From NCBI RefSeq assembly GCF_003944705.1, contig NZ_RWIS01000020.1:1-56730 (forward strand): 56,730 nt of DNA, read 5' to 3'. Made by a program: the position numbers and the translations under genes. The notes below the pieces were generated by a model. The model searched no databases. It worked only from the letters and a program-made list of their open reading frames with translations, and was not told the DNA's origin. Below are positions 1 to 7,580 of the stretch, one piece after another. Positions within the stretch are counted from its first letter, which is position 1, and each line of letters opens with the position of its first letter. This stretch comes from Hymenobacter metallilatus (GTDB taxonomy: Bacteria > Bacteroidota > Bacteroidia > Cytophagales > Hymenobacteraceae).

Positions 1-141
1 TGGTTAGCCTGCTTTCGCCGCGTGGTCGTTGATTACGAATTCACTCCCGCTAGCCATGTTGCTTGGCTATTACTAGCTAACATCACTATGTCGCTCAATC
101 GGGTCTGAATTCCCAAACACGCTCTAATCCTTACCTCCACC

Positions 142-1542
142 ATGCCCGAACGGCCCTACACCTACTACGACTTCACCCTGAGCCTATGCCCGCATTGTTT
201 GCGGCGGGTGGAAGCCAAGATTGTGTTTGAAGATGGTGGCGTGTACATGCTCAAGCGCTGCCCCGAGCACGGCCGGCAGCGCGTACTCATTGCCACCGAC
301 GTGGAGTACTACAAGAGCATCCGCAACTACGTGAAGCCCAGCGAAACACCGCGCCGCTTCAACACCGCCACTCACTACGGCTGCCCCTACGACTGCGGCC
401 TCTGTACCGACCACGAGCAGCACAGTTGCCTCACCGTCATTGAAATAACGGACCGCTGTAACCTCACCTGCCCTACTTGCTACGCCGAAAGCAGCCCCCT
501 GCACGGCCGGCACCGCACCCTGGAGGAAGTGGAAGCTATGGTGGACGTGCTGGTGGAAAACGAAGGGGAGCCCGACGTAGTGCAGATTTCCGGCGGGGAG
601 CCCACGCTGCACCCGCAGTTCTGGGAAATTCTGGATATGTGCAAGCGCAAGCCCATCAAGCACCTGATGGTGAATACCAACGGTGTGCGCCTGGCCAAAG
701 ACGAGGAATTTGTTGCCCGGCTGGCGACTTACGCCGGGGCCTTTGAGGTGTACCTGCAGTTCGATTCGTTCCGGAAAGAGGTGCTGGAAAGCCTGCGGGG
801 GAGGGATTTGCGCGAGGTGCGGATGCAGGCCCTGGAGCACCTCAACAAGTACAACCTCAGCACTACGCTGGTCGTCACGCTGCAAAAAGGACTGAACGAC
901 GACGAAATGGGCGAAATCATCGACTTCGCCCTGAAGCAGAAGTGCGTGCGCGGCGTCACGTTTCAGCCCACCCAGGCCGCCGGCCGCCTCGAACACTTCG
1001 ACCCCGCCACCGACCGGCTCAGCCTCACCGAAGTGCGCCAGGGCATCATCGACCAGAGCCCGGTGTTCACGGCCGAAGACCTGCTGCCGGTGCCCTGCAA
1101 CCCCGACGCGCTGGCCATGGCCTACGCCCTTAAGCTCGACGGGGAAGTATTCCCGCTGACCCGCTACGTGGACCCCGCCGACCTGCTGCAAAGCGGCGGC
1201 AACACCATTGTGTACGAGCGGGACCCACGCCTGCGCCAGCACTTGCTCAAGCTCTTCAGCACAGCCAACACCGTGGATACCGTGCTGCCCGAAATGAACC
1301 AGCTGCTGTGTTGTCTGCCGCAGGTGCAGGCCCCCAACCTTAGCTACGACAACCTGTTCCGCATCATCATCCTGCAATTCATGGATGCCTGGAACTTCGA
1401 CGTGCGGGCCATCAAGAAGTCCTGCGTCCACATCGTAAGCAAGGATTTGAAAATCATTCCCTTCGAGACGATGAACATGCTCTACCGCGACGAAGAGAAG
1501 CTGGCCCGTCTGCAAGTGCTGCGCGATATTCCGGTGCTCTGA
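142..1542 (+). CDS. Radical SAM protein of the Tes/MJ0619 (COG1964-like) group
   Basis: 466 aa. The radical SAM cluster motif CNLTCPTC lies at residues 106-113 (Cys106, Cys110, Cys113), followed by GGEPTLHP at 151-158, which fits the SAM-binding GGE motif. Upstream are a CPHC pair (16-19), Cys40 and CPYDCGLC (81-88), then HEQHSC. This N-terminal cysteine set is characteristic of the family that includes archaeal tetraether lipid synthase Tes and the methanogen pterin methylase MJ0619, and suggests extra metal or Fe-S sites. Known members act on unactivated carbons, for example lipid chains or pterins; the substrate here cannot be read from sequence. No signal peptide, so cytosolic or membrane-associated. 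Its stop TGA overlaps the ATG of the next (broken) small membrane gene, which suggests translational coupling. Family call is strong, function unknown. Confidence 0.85.
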   Translation: MPERPYTYYDFTLSLCPHCLRRVEAKIVFEDGGVYMLKRCPEHGRQRVLIATDVEYYKSIRNYVKPSETPRRFNTATHYGCPYDCGLCTDHEQHSCLTVIEITDRCNLTCPTCYAESSPLHGRHRTLEEVEAMVDVLVENEGEPDVVQISGGEPTLHPQFWEILDMCKRKPIKHLMVNTNGVRLAKDEEFVARLATYAGAFEVYLQFDSFRKEVLESLRGRDLREVRMQALEHLNKYNLSTTLVVTLQKGLNDDEMGEIIDFALKQKCVRGVTFQPTQAAGRLEHFDPATDRLSLTEVRQGIIDQSPVFTAEDLLPVPCNPDALAMAYALKLDGEVFPLTRYVDPADLLQSGGNTIVYERDPRLRQHLLKLFSTANTVDTVLPEMNQLLCCLPQVQAPNLSYDNLFRIIILQFMDAWNFDVRAIKKSCVHIVSKDLKIIPFETMNMLYRDEEKLARLQVLRDIPVL

Positions 1543-1871
1543 TGAAACCGCCCAAGTCCACATAAGAAAGCCAACGCCTATATATCTGGCCGCTGGGCCT
1601 CAACCTGGGGTTGTTACTGCTACTGATTGGGCTTCGCTGGCCACGCATATACAGCCTCGGCTTTCCGTTGCTATTGGTGGCGACATTTAATGCGTTGCTC
1701 GGCTTTCTGTTCCTGTTGATTGAGCGGCGGCGCGATGCTGGCTATGCTGGCGGGCTTTTTCTGTCGTCGTTGCTCTTACTGCTCATTGGCTTTGGGATGT
1801 GCTCGAAAGATGCGGAAAACCATAGACGTGCAGAAGCAAGTCCGGCTTCTACGAGCCAGATTGAGCAGTGA
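1542..1871 (+). pseudogene. Small membrane protein, first of three tandem paralogues, interrupted by an early TAA
   Basis: An ATG at 1542 overlaps the TGA of the radical SAM gene. It reads MKPPKST and then meets an in-frame TAA at 1563-1565. After the stop the same frame stays open to 1871 and encodes two or more hydrophobic segments (GLNLGLLLLLIG, then LLLVATFNALLGFLFLLIE, then LLLLLIGFGMC). The reading after the stop aligns with the two downstream paralogues from their first membrane segment on, so the natural start was probably 1542. A TTG at 1611 could start a shorter product of 86 aa lacking part of the first membrane helix. Either a nonsense-mutated gene or a sequencing error; a short TTG-started protein is possible but less likely. 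Confidence 0.6.
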
Positions 1872-1885
1872 TGAAATCATAATGC

Positions 1886-2173
1886 ATGCGTATGCAAGCA
1901 CCCGAACTACCCCCGAAACCTGAAGAAACGACGAGTAATTTGCTGGCCAAGATTGTGGCCGTCAACTTTGTCGTTTTGCTGTTGCTGGGCGCGGTTTGGG
2001 GCATCGGGGTAATGTTGGCCCTGCCTGTGCTCAATATGGTTGTGGGCCTGGGGTTGCTGTTTACCCGGCACCGGAAGCTGGGTAAGGTGCTGCTGCTGAC
2101 GGGGCTGGTAGTAGGCCTGCTGGGCCTGGGTACCTGTGCCCTCATTCTAAGTAACCTGCACGTAAACCATTGA
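1886..2173 (+). CDS. Small membrane protein, second tandem paralogue
   Basis: 95 aa, function unknown. A hydrophilic, proline-rich N-terminus (about 22 residues) is followed by three hydrophobic stretches: IVAVNFVVLLLLGAVWGIGV, LALPVLNMVVGLGLLF and KVLLLTGLVVGLLGLGTC. The pattern N-x2-hG-hhhh, then a basic turn (RHRKLGK), then LLGLGTC is shared with the genes on either side (FNALLGF..RRR..LIGFGMC and VNLVLGI..RRG..LIGFGSC). Starts 15 nt after the previous frame ends. No recognised domain. The conserved glycine-rich helix ending in Cys is the family hallmark. Confidence 0.7.
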   Translation: MRMQAPELPPKPEETTSNLLAKIVAVNFVVLLLLGAVWGIGVMLALPVLNMVVGLGLLFTRHRKLGKVLLLTGLVVGLLGLGTCALILSNLHVNH

Positions 2174-2223
2174 GCCGTGCTGTGCGTGTAAGCCTTACAA
2201 CAGTGCTCTAACCGTCTGCTGCC

Positions 2224-2505
2224 ATGTCTGAACCTACTCCCACTTCCCGCATTTTGCGCATCAACGTGCTGGCTATCCTGGCCGTGGCCGTGGTGCTGGG
2301 GCTGCTGAGCCAGGTATCGAATGGTGCTTCTATGGTGCTGTTTGTGGTGATTTATCTGGGCCTGGCGCTGGTGAATCTGGTGCTGGGTATCGTGCATTTC
2401 CGGCGTGGGCCGGCCGCGTATTTTCTAAGTGCCCTGCTGGTGTTCCTCATCGGCTTTGGCTCCTGTGCGGCCATGTTCATGCTGGGCGGGCTGGGGAACA
2501 TATGA
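2224..2505 (+). CDS. Small membrane protein, third tandem paralogue
   Basis: 93 aa, function unknown. Short polar N-terminus (MSEPTPTSR), then hydrophobic segments INVLAILAVAVVLGLL, MVLFVVIYLGLALVNLVLGI and FLSALLVFLIGFGSCAAMF. Shares with the two upstream genes an Asn-x2-hydrophobic-Gly helix, a short basic loop (HFRRGP) and a closing LIGFGSC motif. Same strand, 50 nt after the second copy, and followed by a strong hairpin terminator, so the radical SAM gene and the three small genes may form one transcript. Confidence 0.7.
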   Translation: MSEPTPTSRILRINVLAILAVAVVLGLLSQVSNGASMVLFVVIYLGLALVNLVLGIVHFRRGPAAYFLSALLVFLIGFGSCAAMFMLGGLGNI

Positions 2506-2547
2506 GCGCCAGACTACCTGAGCCGGAGGCCCTTCTAAAAACAAAAC

Positions 2548-2579
2548 AAACCGCCCCGCTGGTGCCAGCGGGGCGGTTT
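2548..2579. terminator. Bidirectional intrinsic terminator
   Basis: Perfect 15-bp stem (AAACCGCCCCGCTGG at 2548-2562 against 2565-2579) with a 2-nt loop and A/T tracts on both sides. It lies between the convergent small-membrane-protein and lipoprotein genes and can serve both. Confidence 0.85.
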
Positions 2580-2610
2580 GCTTATGAACGGTGGTGAAAA
2601 TCGGGGCGGC

Positions 2611-3099
2611 TTAGCGCGAGAAAACCGACGTGTAGGTAGAACCGTCCTGCGCAAGCTTCACGCGCAACGTGGTAGTGTTCAGTTCCTCCACGAAGAAGTG
2701 GCGGGTTACGTTGGGCTGGCTTACGGTGAGCGAGTCGCCGTTCAGCTTCCAGGTGCCAGTGGTTTGCTGAGGGGCTTCGGGGTACGCCTTCAGAGCAGCT
2801 TCGTCGAGCACGTAGCCGCCGTCAGCTTTAAACGTGTGCTGATTGTCGCGCTGGGCGTCTTTCAGGCGAGGCAAAATATCGACGGCGGGGGTAGCGGCGG
2901 CTCCCTGGGCAGCGGTGCTGAGCGTGAGGCTGGTGAGGTGCCAGGGGCCAGCAGCCAGCAGTTCGGGCTTCGACTGCACGGTGGCGGCGGCAGCTGCCAC
3001 TTCCTGGGCGGGGTCCTTCATCTCCTCAATTTCTTTCTCACACGAGGCAAACACCAGGGTGCTTGCCAGCAGGCTCAGGAATACGGGCAGTTTCTTCAT
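2611..3099 (-). CDS. Lipocalin-like lipoprotein
   Basis: 162 aa from the ATG at 3099, chosen because MKKLPVFLSLLASTLVFASC is a clear lipoprotein signal with the lipobox ending at Cys20; the longer frame upstream adds nothing signal-like. The mature part has the pattern of the Bacteroidota lipocalin-like families (WHLTSL at the first strand, FKADGGYVLDE, GTWKLNGDSLTV, then a last strand with LRVKL). Predicted to be anchored in the cell envelope; ligand unknown. A Bacteroidota -7 box candidate lies about 120 nt upstream (3221-3228). Confidence 0.75.
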   Translation of the reverse strand: MKKLPVFLSLLASTLVFASCEKEIEEMKDPAQEVAAAAATVQSKPELLAAGPWHLTSLTLSTAAQGAAATPAVDILPRLKDAQRDNQHTFKADGGYVLDEAALKAYPEAPQQTTGTWKLNGDSLTVSQPNVTRHFFVEELNTTTLRVKLAQDGSTYTSVFSR

Positions 3100-3220
3100 G
3101 AAAACGGGTTTTGGTGAATGTGCAACAACACGCTTTTCGGCGTAGTACATCTGCGGCATATGCCTCACAATTAAACGTCCAACTTCTCTACTACATCGGC
3201 TGCCTTCGACTGCCGTTGTG

Positions 3221-3228
3221 CAAATCTA
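3221..3228 (-). promoter_or_regulatory. Candidate Bacteroidota -7 box for the lipoprotein gene
   Basis: On the minus strand the sequence reads TAGATTTG, an exact TAnnTTTG. No TTG sits at the expected -33 distance, so this is a weak call. Predicted leader about 118 nt. Confidence 0.35.
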
Positions 3229-3357
3229 ACTGATTATAAATCGTACTGGTTCAGGTGGTTGTGAAATTTGGTCGTTTCTTCCAATGATGTATCTAAGAAG
3301 TACTATAATTGCGTTATTTTCTTGATTATTTGATGGTTAAATCCCTGAAAAACAAAA

Positions 3358-3386
3358 TAGCCCGGTCTGCTGAACAAACCGGGCTA
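3358..3386. terminator. Hairpin terminator downstream of fpg
   Basis: TAGCCCGGT at 3358-3366 pairs perfectly with ACCGGGCTA at 3378-3386. It lies 30 nt beyond the fpg stop codon on the minus strand and is flanked by A-rich sequence on the left, which gives a U-rich tail in that direction. Confidence 0.75.
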
Positions 3387-3415
3387 CTTCTATAGTAAAT
3401 TGTACTATACGTAGC

Positions 3416-4234
3416 TTAAATTTCTGGCTGGCAAATAGGGCATGTGTAAGTGGCCCTACCACCTACGTAAGTTTTTACTATTTCAGTGTCCCGATGACGG
3501 GGGCAAAACCGGTGGGCATCTGTCCCGGGAGTCGCGGAATCGTCCCATTCACGCGCATGAATCAGAAAGCTGGCCGGGAATGTACGGTAGTTTGCCTCGT
3601 GCTTAATGGCCGTGCGCAACACCAGTTGAATGGCCGCGTGCAGGCTGGAAAACTCCGCTTCGGTTAAGGTGGCCGCCACCCGCTCCGGATGAATGCGGGC
3701 CTGAAACAGTACCTCATCCACAATCCAGTTGCCCAGGCCAGCCGTGAGGTGCTGGTCGAGCAGGGCCGGCTTCAATAAGGATTTACGGCGGCTTAGGGCA
3801 GTATGCAGCTGTTTGGTGGTAATGGCCAGGGCATCGGGGCCCAGCTTTTTGGCCTGCTGGTACGCCTCCACACTTTCTGCCAGCCGAATCCGCCCGAATT
3901 TGCGCGGGTCGATAAAGGCCAGGCGCAGGCCGGAGCCCAGGTGCAGGGCTACCCGCGTAAAGCGGGGCGCGTCCGCCTCGTCGCGGTAGGCACCCACGTC
4001 GCCGGTCATGCCGAAGTGGAGCACCAGTACGTGGCCGTCACTCAGGTGCAGAAAGCAGTTTTTGCCAAGGCGGCTGGTGCCGGTAATGCGGCGCCCAACC
4101 AGGGCCGTACGCAGGACTTGCTCGTCGGTGGCGAGTACGTGGCGGTCTTTCACTTCAAACGCGGCTACGGTTTCTTCCACTGCCAACTCGTGGAGGAAGC
4201 GCCGGTAGGTTTCAACTTCGGGTAACTCAGGCAT
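3416..4234 (-). CDS. mutM: Formamidopyrimidine-DNA glycosylase family protein (Fpg/Nei)
   Basis: 272 aa. The start at 4234 is fixed by MPELPEVETYRRFL: after Met removal, Pro and Glu form the catalytic N-terminus of the Fpg/Nei family, which excises oxidised bases and nicks the abasic site. LGKNCFLHL carries the conserved beta-hairpin Lys, followed by HFGMTGDV. The C-terminal zinc finger region has CPRH then CPIC, so the first pair appears as Cys-x2-His instead of Cys-x2-Cys. Length is normal for the family. Fpg against Nei specificity cannot be settled by eye. Stands alone between two terminators. Confidence 0.88.
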   Translation of the reverse strand: MPELPEVETYRRFLHELAVEETVAAFEVKDRHVLATDEQVLRTALVGRRITGTSRLGKNCFLHLSDGHVLVLHFGMTGDVGAYRDEADAPRFTRVALHLGSGLRLAFIDPRKFGRIRLAESVEAYQQAKKLGPDALAITTKQLHTALSRRKSLLKPALLDQHLTAGLGNWIVDEVLFQARIHPERVAATLTEAEFSSLHAAIQLVLRTAIKHEANYRTFPASFLIHAREWDDSATPGTDAHRFCPRHRDTEIVKTYVGGRATYTCPICQPEI

Positions 4235-4308
4235 CAGCAAATAAACAGAAAACGTGTACCTCCCCAACGGAGGAGGTTGGGCATGGGTTGGCGTAGGTAG
4301 CAAAACAG

Positions 4309-4344
4309 CACAAGCCGGCTTCCTGGACAGGAAACCGGCTTGTG
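4309..4344. terminator. Hairpin terminator between the M48 protease gene and fpg
   Basis: 17-bp stem with one G-T mismatch: arms 4309-4325 and 4328-4344, 2-nt loop. It follows the M48 protease gene on the minus strand. Confidence 0.75.
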
Positions 4345-4420
4345 TAAGCTGAAAAGCGGTGAGGCAGCACAACACCGTACCAGGCTACTATCCCAGCCCG
4401 GGCCGCCTCAGTACCACGGG

Positions 4421-5311
4421 CTAGGAGGGGTCGGAAAGCGAGGCAACCTGCCGTCCGCTGGTATCGAAGATGCTGCCGGTGCGGCTGATGTACAAGCGGC
4501 GCTGTTGGCCATCAACCAGCACAAAGGGATAGTTCACGCTTTCGGAGCGGGTAAGTCGGCCCACTACCTGGGCCGTGCGGGCACCCGTGTCGAAACGAAC
4601 CACACTCAGGTGGTTGGTAACATAATAGTCTTCATCAGGCTTGTCGCGGAAAGTAATCTTGCCGAGCACGCTGAGTGCAGATGCCGAATTAGCTGCTACC
4701 GTTCGGGCGGGGGCGGCGGTGCGGGCAGTCAGTACGGCGGGGGCGGCGGAAGGGGCCACTGTGCGCGTGGTAGCAACAATCTGCTGATTGGCCCGCAGCC
4801 AGCCGTCGCTGATGGCGGTGAGGCGGGTATGACGGCCGGGGTGGGTAGGAGAGGCTTCATCGTCGGATACGACGGCCATGCCTGCCTGGGCCTCCGCCAT
4901 ACTGGCGCCCATTTTCCGGAGCACGAAGCCCGAGAATTCATCGGCTTCCAGCTCATCGGTAGGATTAGAGCCACCGGGGCGCAGGGTGTGCCCGTTGAGA
5001 TGATGCCCCATTTCGTGAGCCAGAATGCTGATGCCAGCCCAGTCGGTGCGCCCGGCGCGGTTTACGGCCGCTACAAACTGCGGATTATACAGCAGGTACC
5101 GCTGACCACCATACACGACGGCCGCCGCATTTTGTACCTCAGTAGTAGCCCGCAGCTGAAAACGCGGCTTCAGGCCCACCACATCGGTAATTTCGCGCAA
5201 TACGTCGCGTTGTCCGGTAGCGGCCGACTGGGCCGCAGCTGAGCCGGTTACGACAAGCCACCCGGCAAGTGCCAGACCTGCGAAGCGGCGGAAGAAGCGG
5301 GTGTTGTTCAT
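4421..5311 (-). CDS. Secreted M48-like zinc metallopeptidase
   Basis: 296 aa. N-terminal signal peptide (Arg-rich, hydrophobic LALAGWLVVTGSAAAQ) predicted to be cleaved after AAA near residue 27. The zinc motif HEMGHH is at 99-104 and the third ligand is likely Glu120 in ELEAD (M48 Exx-AD pattern). The C-terminal 130 residues contain an Ala-rich linker and a small domain with ITFRDKPDEDYYVTNH, without a recognised fold. Probably periplasmic or exported, acting on envelope proteins; no substrate can be named. The upstream region has a TACTTTCG element on this strand (5356-5363). Confidence 0.8.
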   Translation of the reverse strand: MNNTRFFRRFAGLALAGWLVVTGSAAAQSAATGQRDVLREITDVVGLKPRFQLRATTEVQNAAAVVYGGQRYLLYNPQFVAAVNRAGRTDWAGISILAHEMGHHLNGHTLRPGGSNPTDELEADEFSGFVLRKMGASMAEAQAGMAVVSDDEASPTHPGRHTRLTAISDGWLRANQQIVATTRTVAPSAAPAVLTARTAAPARTVAANSASALSVLGKITFRDKPDEDYYVTNHLSVVRFDTGARTAQVVGRLTRSESVNYPFVLVDGQQRRLYISRTGSIFDTSGRQVASLSDPS

Positions 5312-5355
5312 GGAAAAGTGCTTTTTAGGAACTATTGAAGTTGCAATTACCTTGC

Positions 5356-5363
5356 CGAAAGTA
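5356..5363 (-). promoter_or_regulatory. Candidate -7 box for the M48 protease gene
   Basis: Minus-strand TACTTTCG matches TAnnTTYG. The nearest TTG upstream is 22 nt away, longer than the usual 19, so confidence is modest. Predicted leader about 41 nt. Confidence 0.35.
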
Positions 5364-5497
5364 AGTACCTGGTTTGGCTAGCTGTCAAGCTTTGAGGAAC
5401 TGACAGAAAGCTTAATTCGGTATATTAGCAAATTCTGATATACTGGTGCAGGCGGGGAGGAGGTGGTAGGAAGGGAAACTGAAAGATTTCATCTCGC

Positions 5498-7564
5498 ATG
5501 AAAAAAACACAATTGCTCGGGGAAGGGTTCCGGCCCGCTTGGTTGCTGACCATGGTGTTGCTGATGCTGGCCGGGCCGTTGCGGGCCCAGGAAGCGTGTT
5601 TGCTGGAGGCCGTGCCCCTGGCCCAACGGCTGGAGCAGGCCACGCTGGTAGTAGAGGCGCGGGTGAAAGCCACCCGCAGCCAGGATACCGGGGCGCATAT
5701 CTTCACCTTCAACGAGCTGGAGGTATTTAAAGTATTTGCCGGGACTATGCCGCCTGGCCCCCTCACGGTGGTTACGGCCGGTGGGACGGTGGGGCTGCGC
5801 CGGGAGGAGGTATCCAATGAGCCGGTACTGGGGCCCGATGAGCAGGGTATCTTTCTGCTGGAGCCCAGCCCTAACCAACCGGGCCGCTTTCGGCTCACGG
5901 CCGGACCGCAGGGGCTTATTCGCTACAACCTGCCCACTGCCACCGCTTCCGACCCATTCCGGCGCTATGCCTCCATTCCGGGGGAGGTGTACGCGGCCCT
6001 GGAGCAACTCACCGGCCGTCCGTACGCCCCGCTACAGCCCAACCACGTTCTGGAAACCCGCCTGCGTGAGTCGGCCCGCCCTGGTGCCGCCGCTGTTGTT
6101 ACTGGTTTCACTCCGGCAGCCGTTGCGGCTGGTACCGGCACGGTGCTGACGATAACCGGCACCGGTTTCGGGGCTGTGCAGGGCAACAGTACGGTAGGGT
6201 TTGCAAATGCCAATACGGGAGGTAGTTCCTATGTAACGCCCCTGGCAGTGGATTACCTGAGCTGGTCGGACACCGAAATCCGGGTGCGGGTACCCTCCGT
6301 TACGGTGGGTGGCGCGGGCCCGGCCGGAACCGGTAAAATTCAGCTCACGGTGGGAGGTGCCGTTGCGCTGAGCCCGGAGGCACTCACGGTACAGTATGCG
6401 CTCAGCAACCTGCAGTACCAGGACGCGCCTTATGCAGTGGCCATGGTTGGCACCAACGGTGCCGGAGGCTACACCCTTACTTACAACGAAAACTTTGCGG
6501 CCAACGCTGCCGCTAAAGCAGCCTTCGAGCGGGCCCTGGCTACCTGGCGCAACGGAACGGGAGCTAACCGTATTGTGGCACCTGCTACTACCCCCGTCAA
6601 CAGCAACATCTCCAACGATAATATCAATGTGGTGGCTTTTGATGACGCCGCGGAGCTGGCAGCGGGAGTACTGGGCGTAACCTACTCGTACTATACGGGA
6701 TGCAGCGGGGGGAGCGGCATCAGCTGGGTGCTTACCGGTACGGATTACATCTTCGACGGGGAGAGAAGCTGGCAGTTTGGGCCGGCGGCTCCCACGGGCG
6801 GGCAGTTCGATTTTGAAAGCGTGGCCCTGCATGAGCAAGGCCACGGTATTCAACTGGGCCACATTATCAAACCCGGCGCCGTAATGCACTATGCTATTGC
6901 GGCCAACTCGCAGAACCGGGTACTTAACGCAACGAGCGAAGTAGCTGGGGCCACTGCAGAAATAGACCTGAGCCTGGTGGCTCCGCGCTGTGGCAACGCC
7001 GCCTACGCCCGTTTGGCTTCCGCGCTGCCCGTTACGCTGGTGCGCTTCGAGGCTATCCGCAGCAGCGCCGGAGTCCGGGTGAGCTGGGAAACAGCCGCTG
7101 AGGTAAACAGTGCCTATTTCGCCGTGGAAGCAACAGTAAACCCTGCCGGGCAGTGGCAGGAACTAGCCCGGCAACCGGCAGCCGGCACCAGCAATACCCC
7201 CCGCTCCTACACCTATCTGGACCAGCAGCCACGCCCAACCCAACGCTACTACCGCCTCCGGCAGCAGGATGCGGATGGTACGGTGTACTACTCAGGAGTG
7301 GTGGCTGTGGCCGCAGACGAAGTGGCGGAGCTTGGGGCCTACCCAAACCCGTTTACCGATGTTCTGCAGGTGCAGCTGCCCAGCCCGGCCGCCGCAGTGC
7401 TGACGCTCTACGATGCCTCGGGCCGCCGGGTGCTGCAGCAACCGGTGGCTCAAGGCCAGCAGCTGCCCACCTTAAGCGGGGCTACCTTGCGGCCCGGGGT
7501 ATACCTACTGGAATGGCAGAGCGTAACCGGGCAGAAAAGCCGCATTCGGGTGCTGAAGCAGTAG
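5498..7564 (+). CDS. Secreted metzincin-like protease with TIG domain and T9SS sorting domain
   Basis: 688 aa. Signal peptide LLTMVLLMLAGPLRAQ near residues 16-31. An IPT/TIG-like domain follows at about 195-300 (TGFTPAAVAAGTGTVLTITG). The zinc motif HEQGHGIQLGH begins at His445 and fits HExxHxxxxxH; the usual metzincin Gly at position 8 is Gln, with Gly two residues later. A Met-turn candidate VMHY follows about 19 residues on. From about 612 is a type A T9SS sorting domain (YPNPFTDVLQVQL, LYDASGRRV, LRPGVYLLEW). Predicted export by Sec, then T9SS to the surface or medium. Matrixin-like specificity is plausible but not proven. Confidence 0.8.
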   Translation: MKKTQLLGEGFRPAWLLTMVLLMLAGPLRAQEACLLEAVPLAQRLEQATLVVEARVKATRSQDTGAHIFTFNELEVFKVFAGTMPPGPLTVVTAGGTVGLRREEVSNEPVLGPDEQGIFLLEPSPNQPGRFRLTAGPQGLIRYNLPTATASDPFRRYASIPGEVYAALEQLTGRPYAPLQPNHVLETRLRESARPGAAAVVTGFTPAAVAAGTGTVLTITGTGFGAVQGNSTVGFANANTGGSSYVTPLAVDYLSWSDTEIRVRVPSVTVGGAGPAGTGKIQLTVGGAVALSPEALTVQYALSNLQYQDAPYAVAMVGTNGAGGYTLTYNENFAANAAAKAAFERALATWRNGTGANRIVAPATTPVNSNISNDNINVVAFDDAAELAAGVLGVTYSYYTGCSGGSGISWVLTGTDYIFDGERSWQFGPAAPTGGQFDFESVALHEQGHGIQLGHIIKPGAVMHYAIAANSQNRVLNATSEVAGATAEIDLSLVAPRCGNAAYARLASALPVTLVRFEAIRSSAGVRVSWETAAEVNSAYFAVEATVNPAGQWQELARQPAAGTSNTPRSYTYLDQQPRPTQRYYRLRQQDADGTVYYSGVVAVAADEVAELGAYPNPFTDVLQVQLPSPAAAVLTLYDASGRRVLQQPVAQGQQLPTLSGATLRPGVYLLEWQSVTGQKSRIRVLKQ

Positions 7565-7580
7565 GCGGGCTTGGGTCCGG

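Larger units (their letters stand above)
3100..3415. other. AT-rich intergenic region between lipoprotein and fpg
   Basis: About 316 nt without a gene. It holds a candidate -7 box TAGATTTG for the minus-strand lipoprotein (3221-3228, no clear -33 box), an AT-rich stretch around 3231-3360, and a hairpin terminator at 3358-3386 beyond the fpg stop. No open frame of note. Confidence 0.5.
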
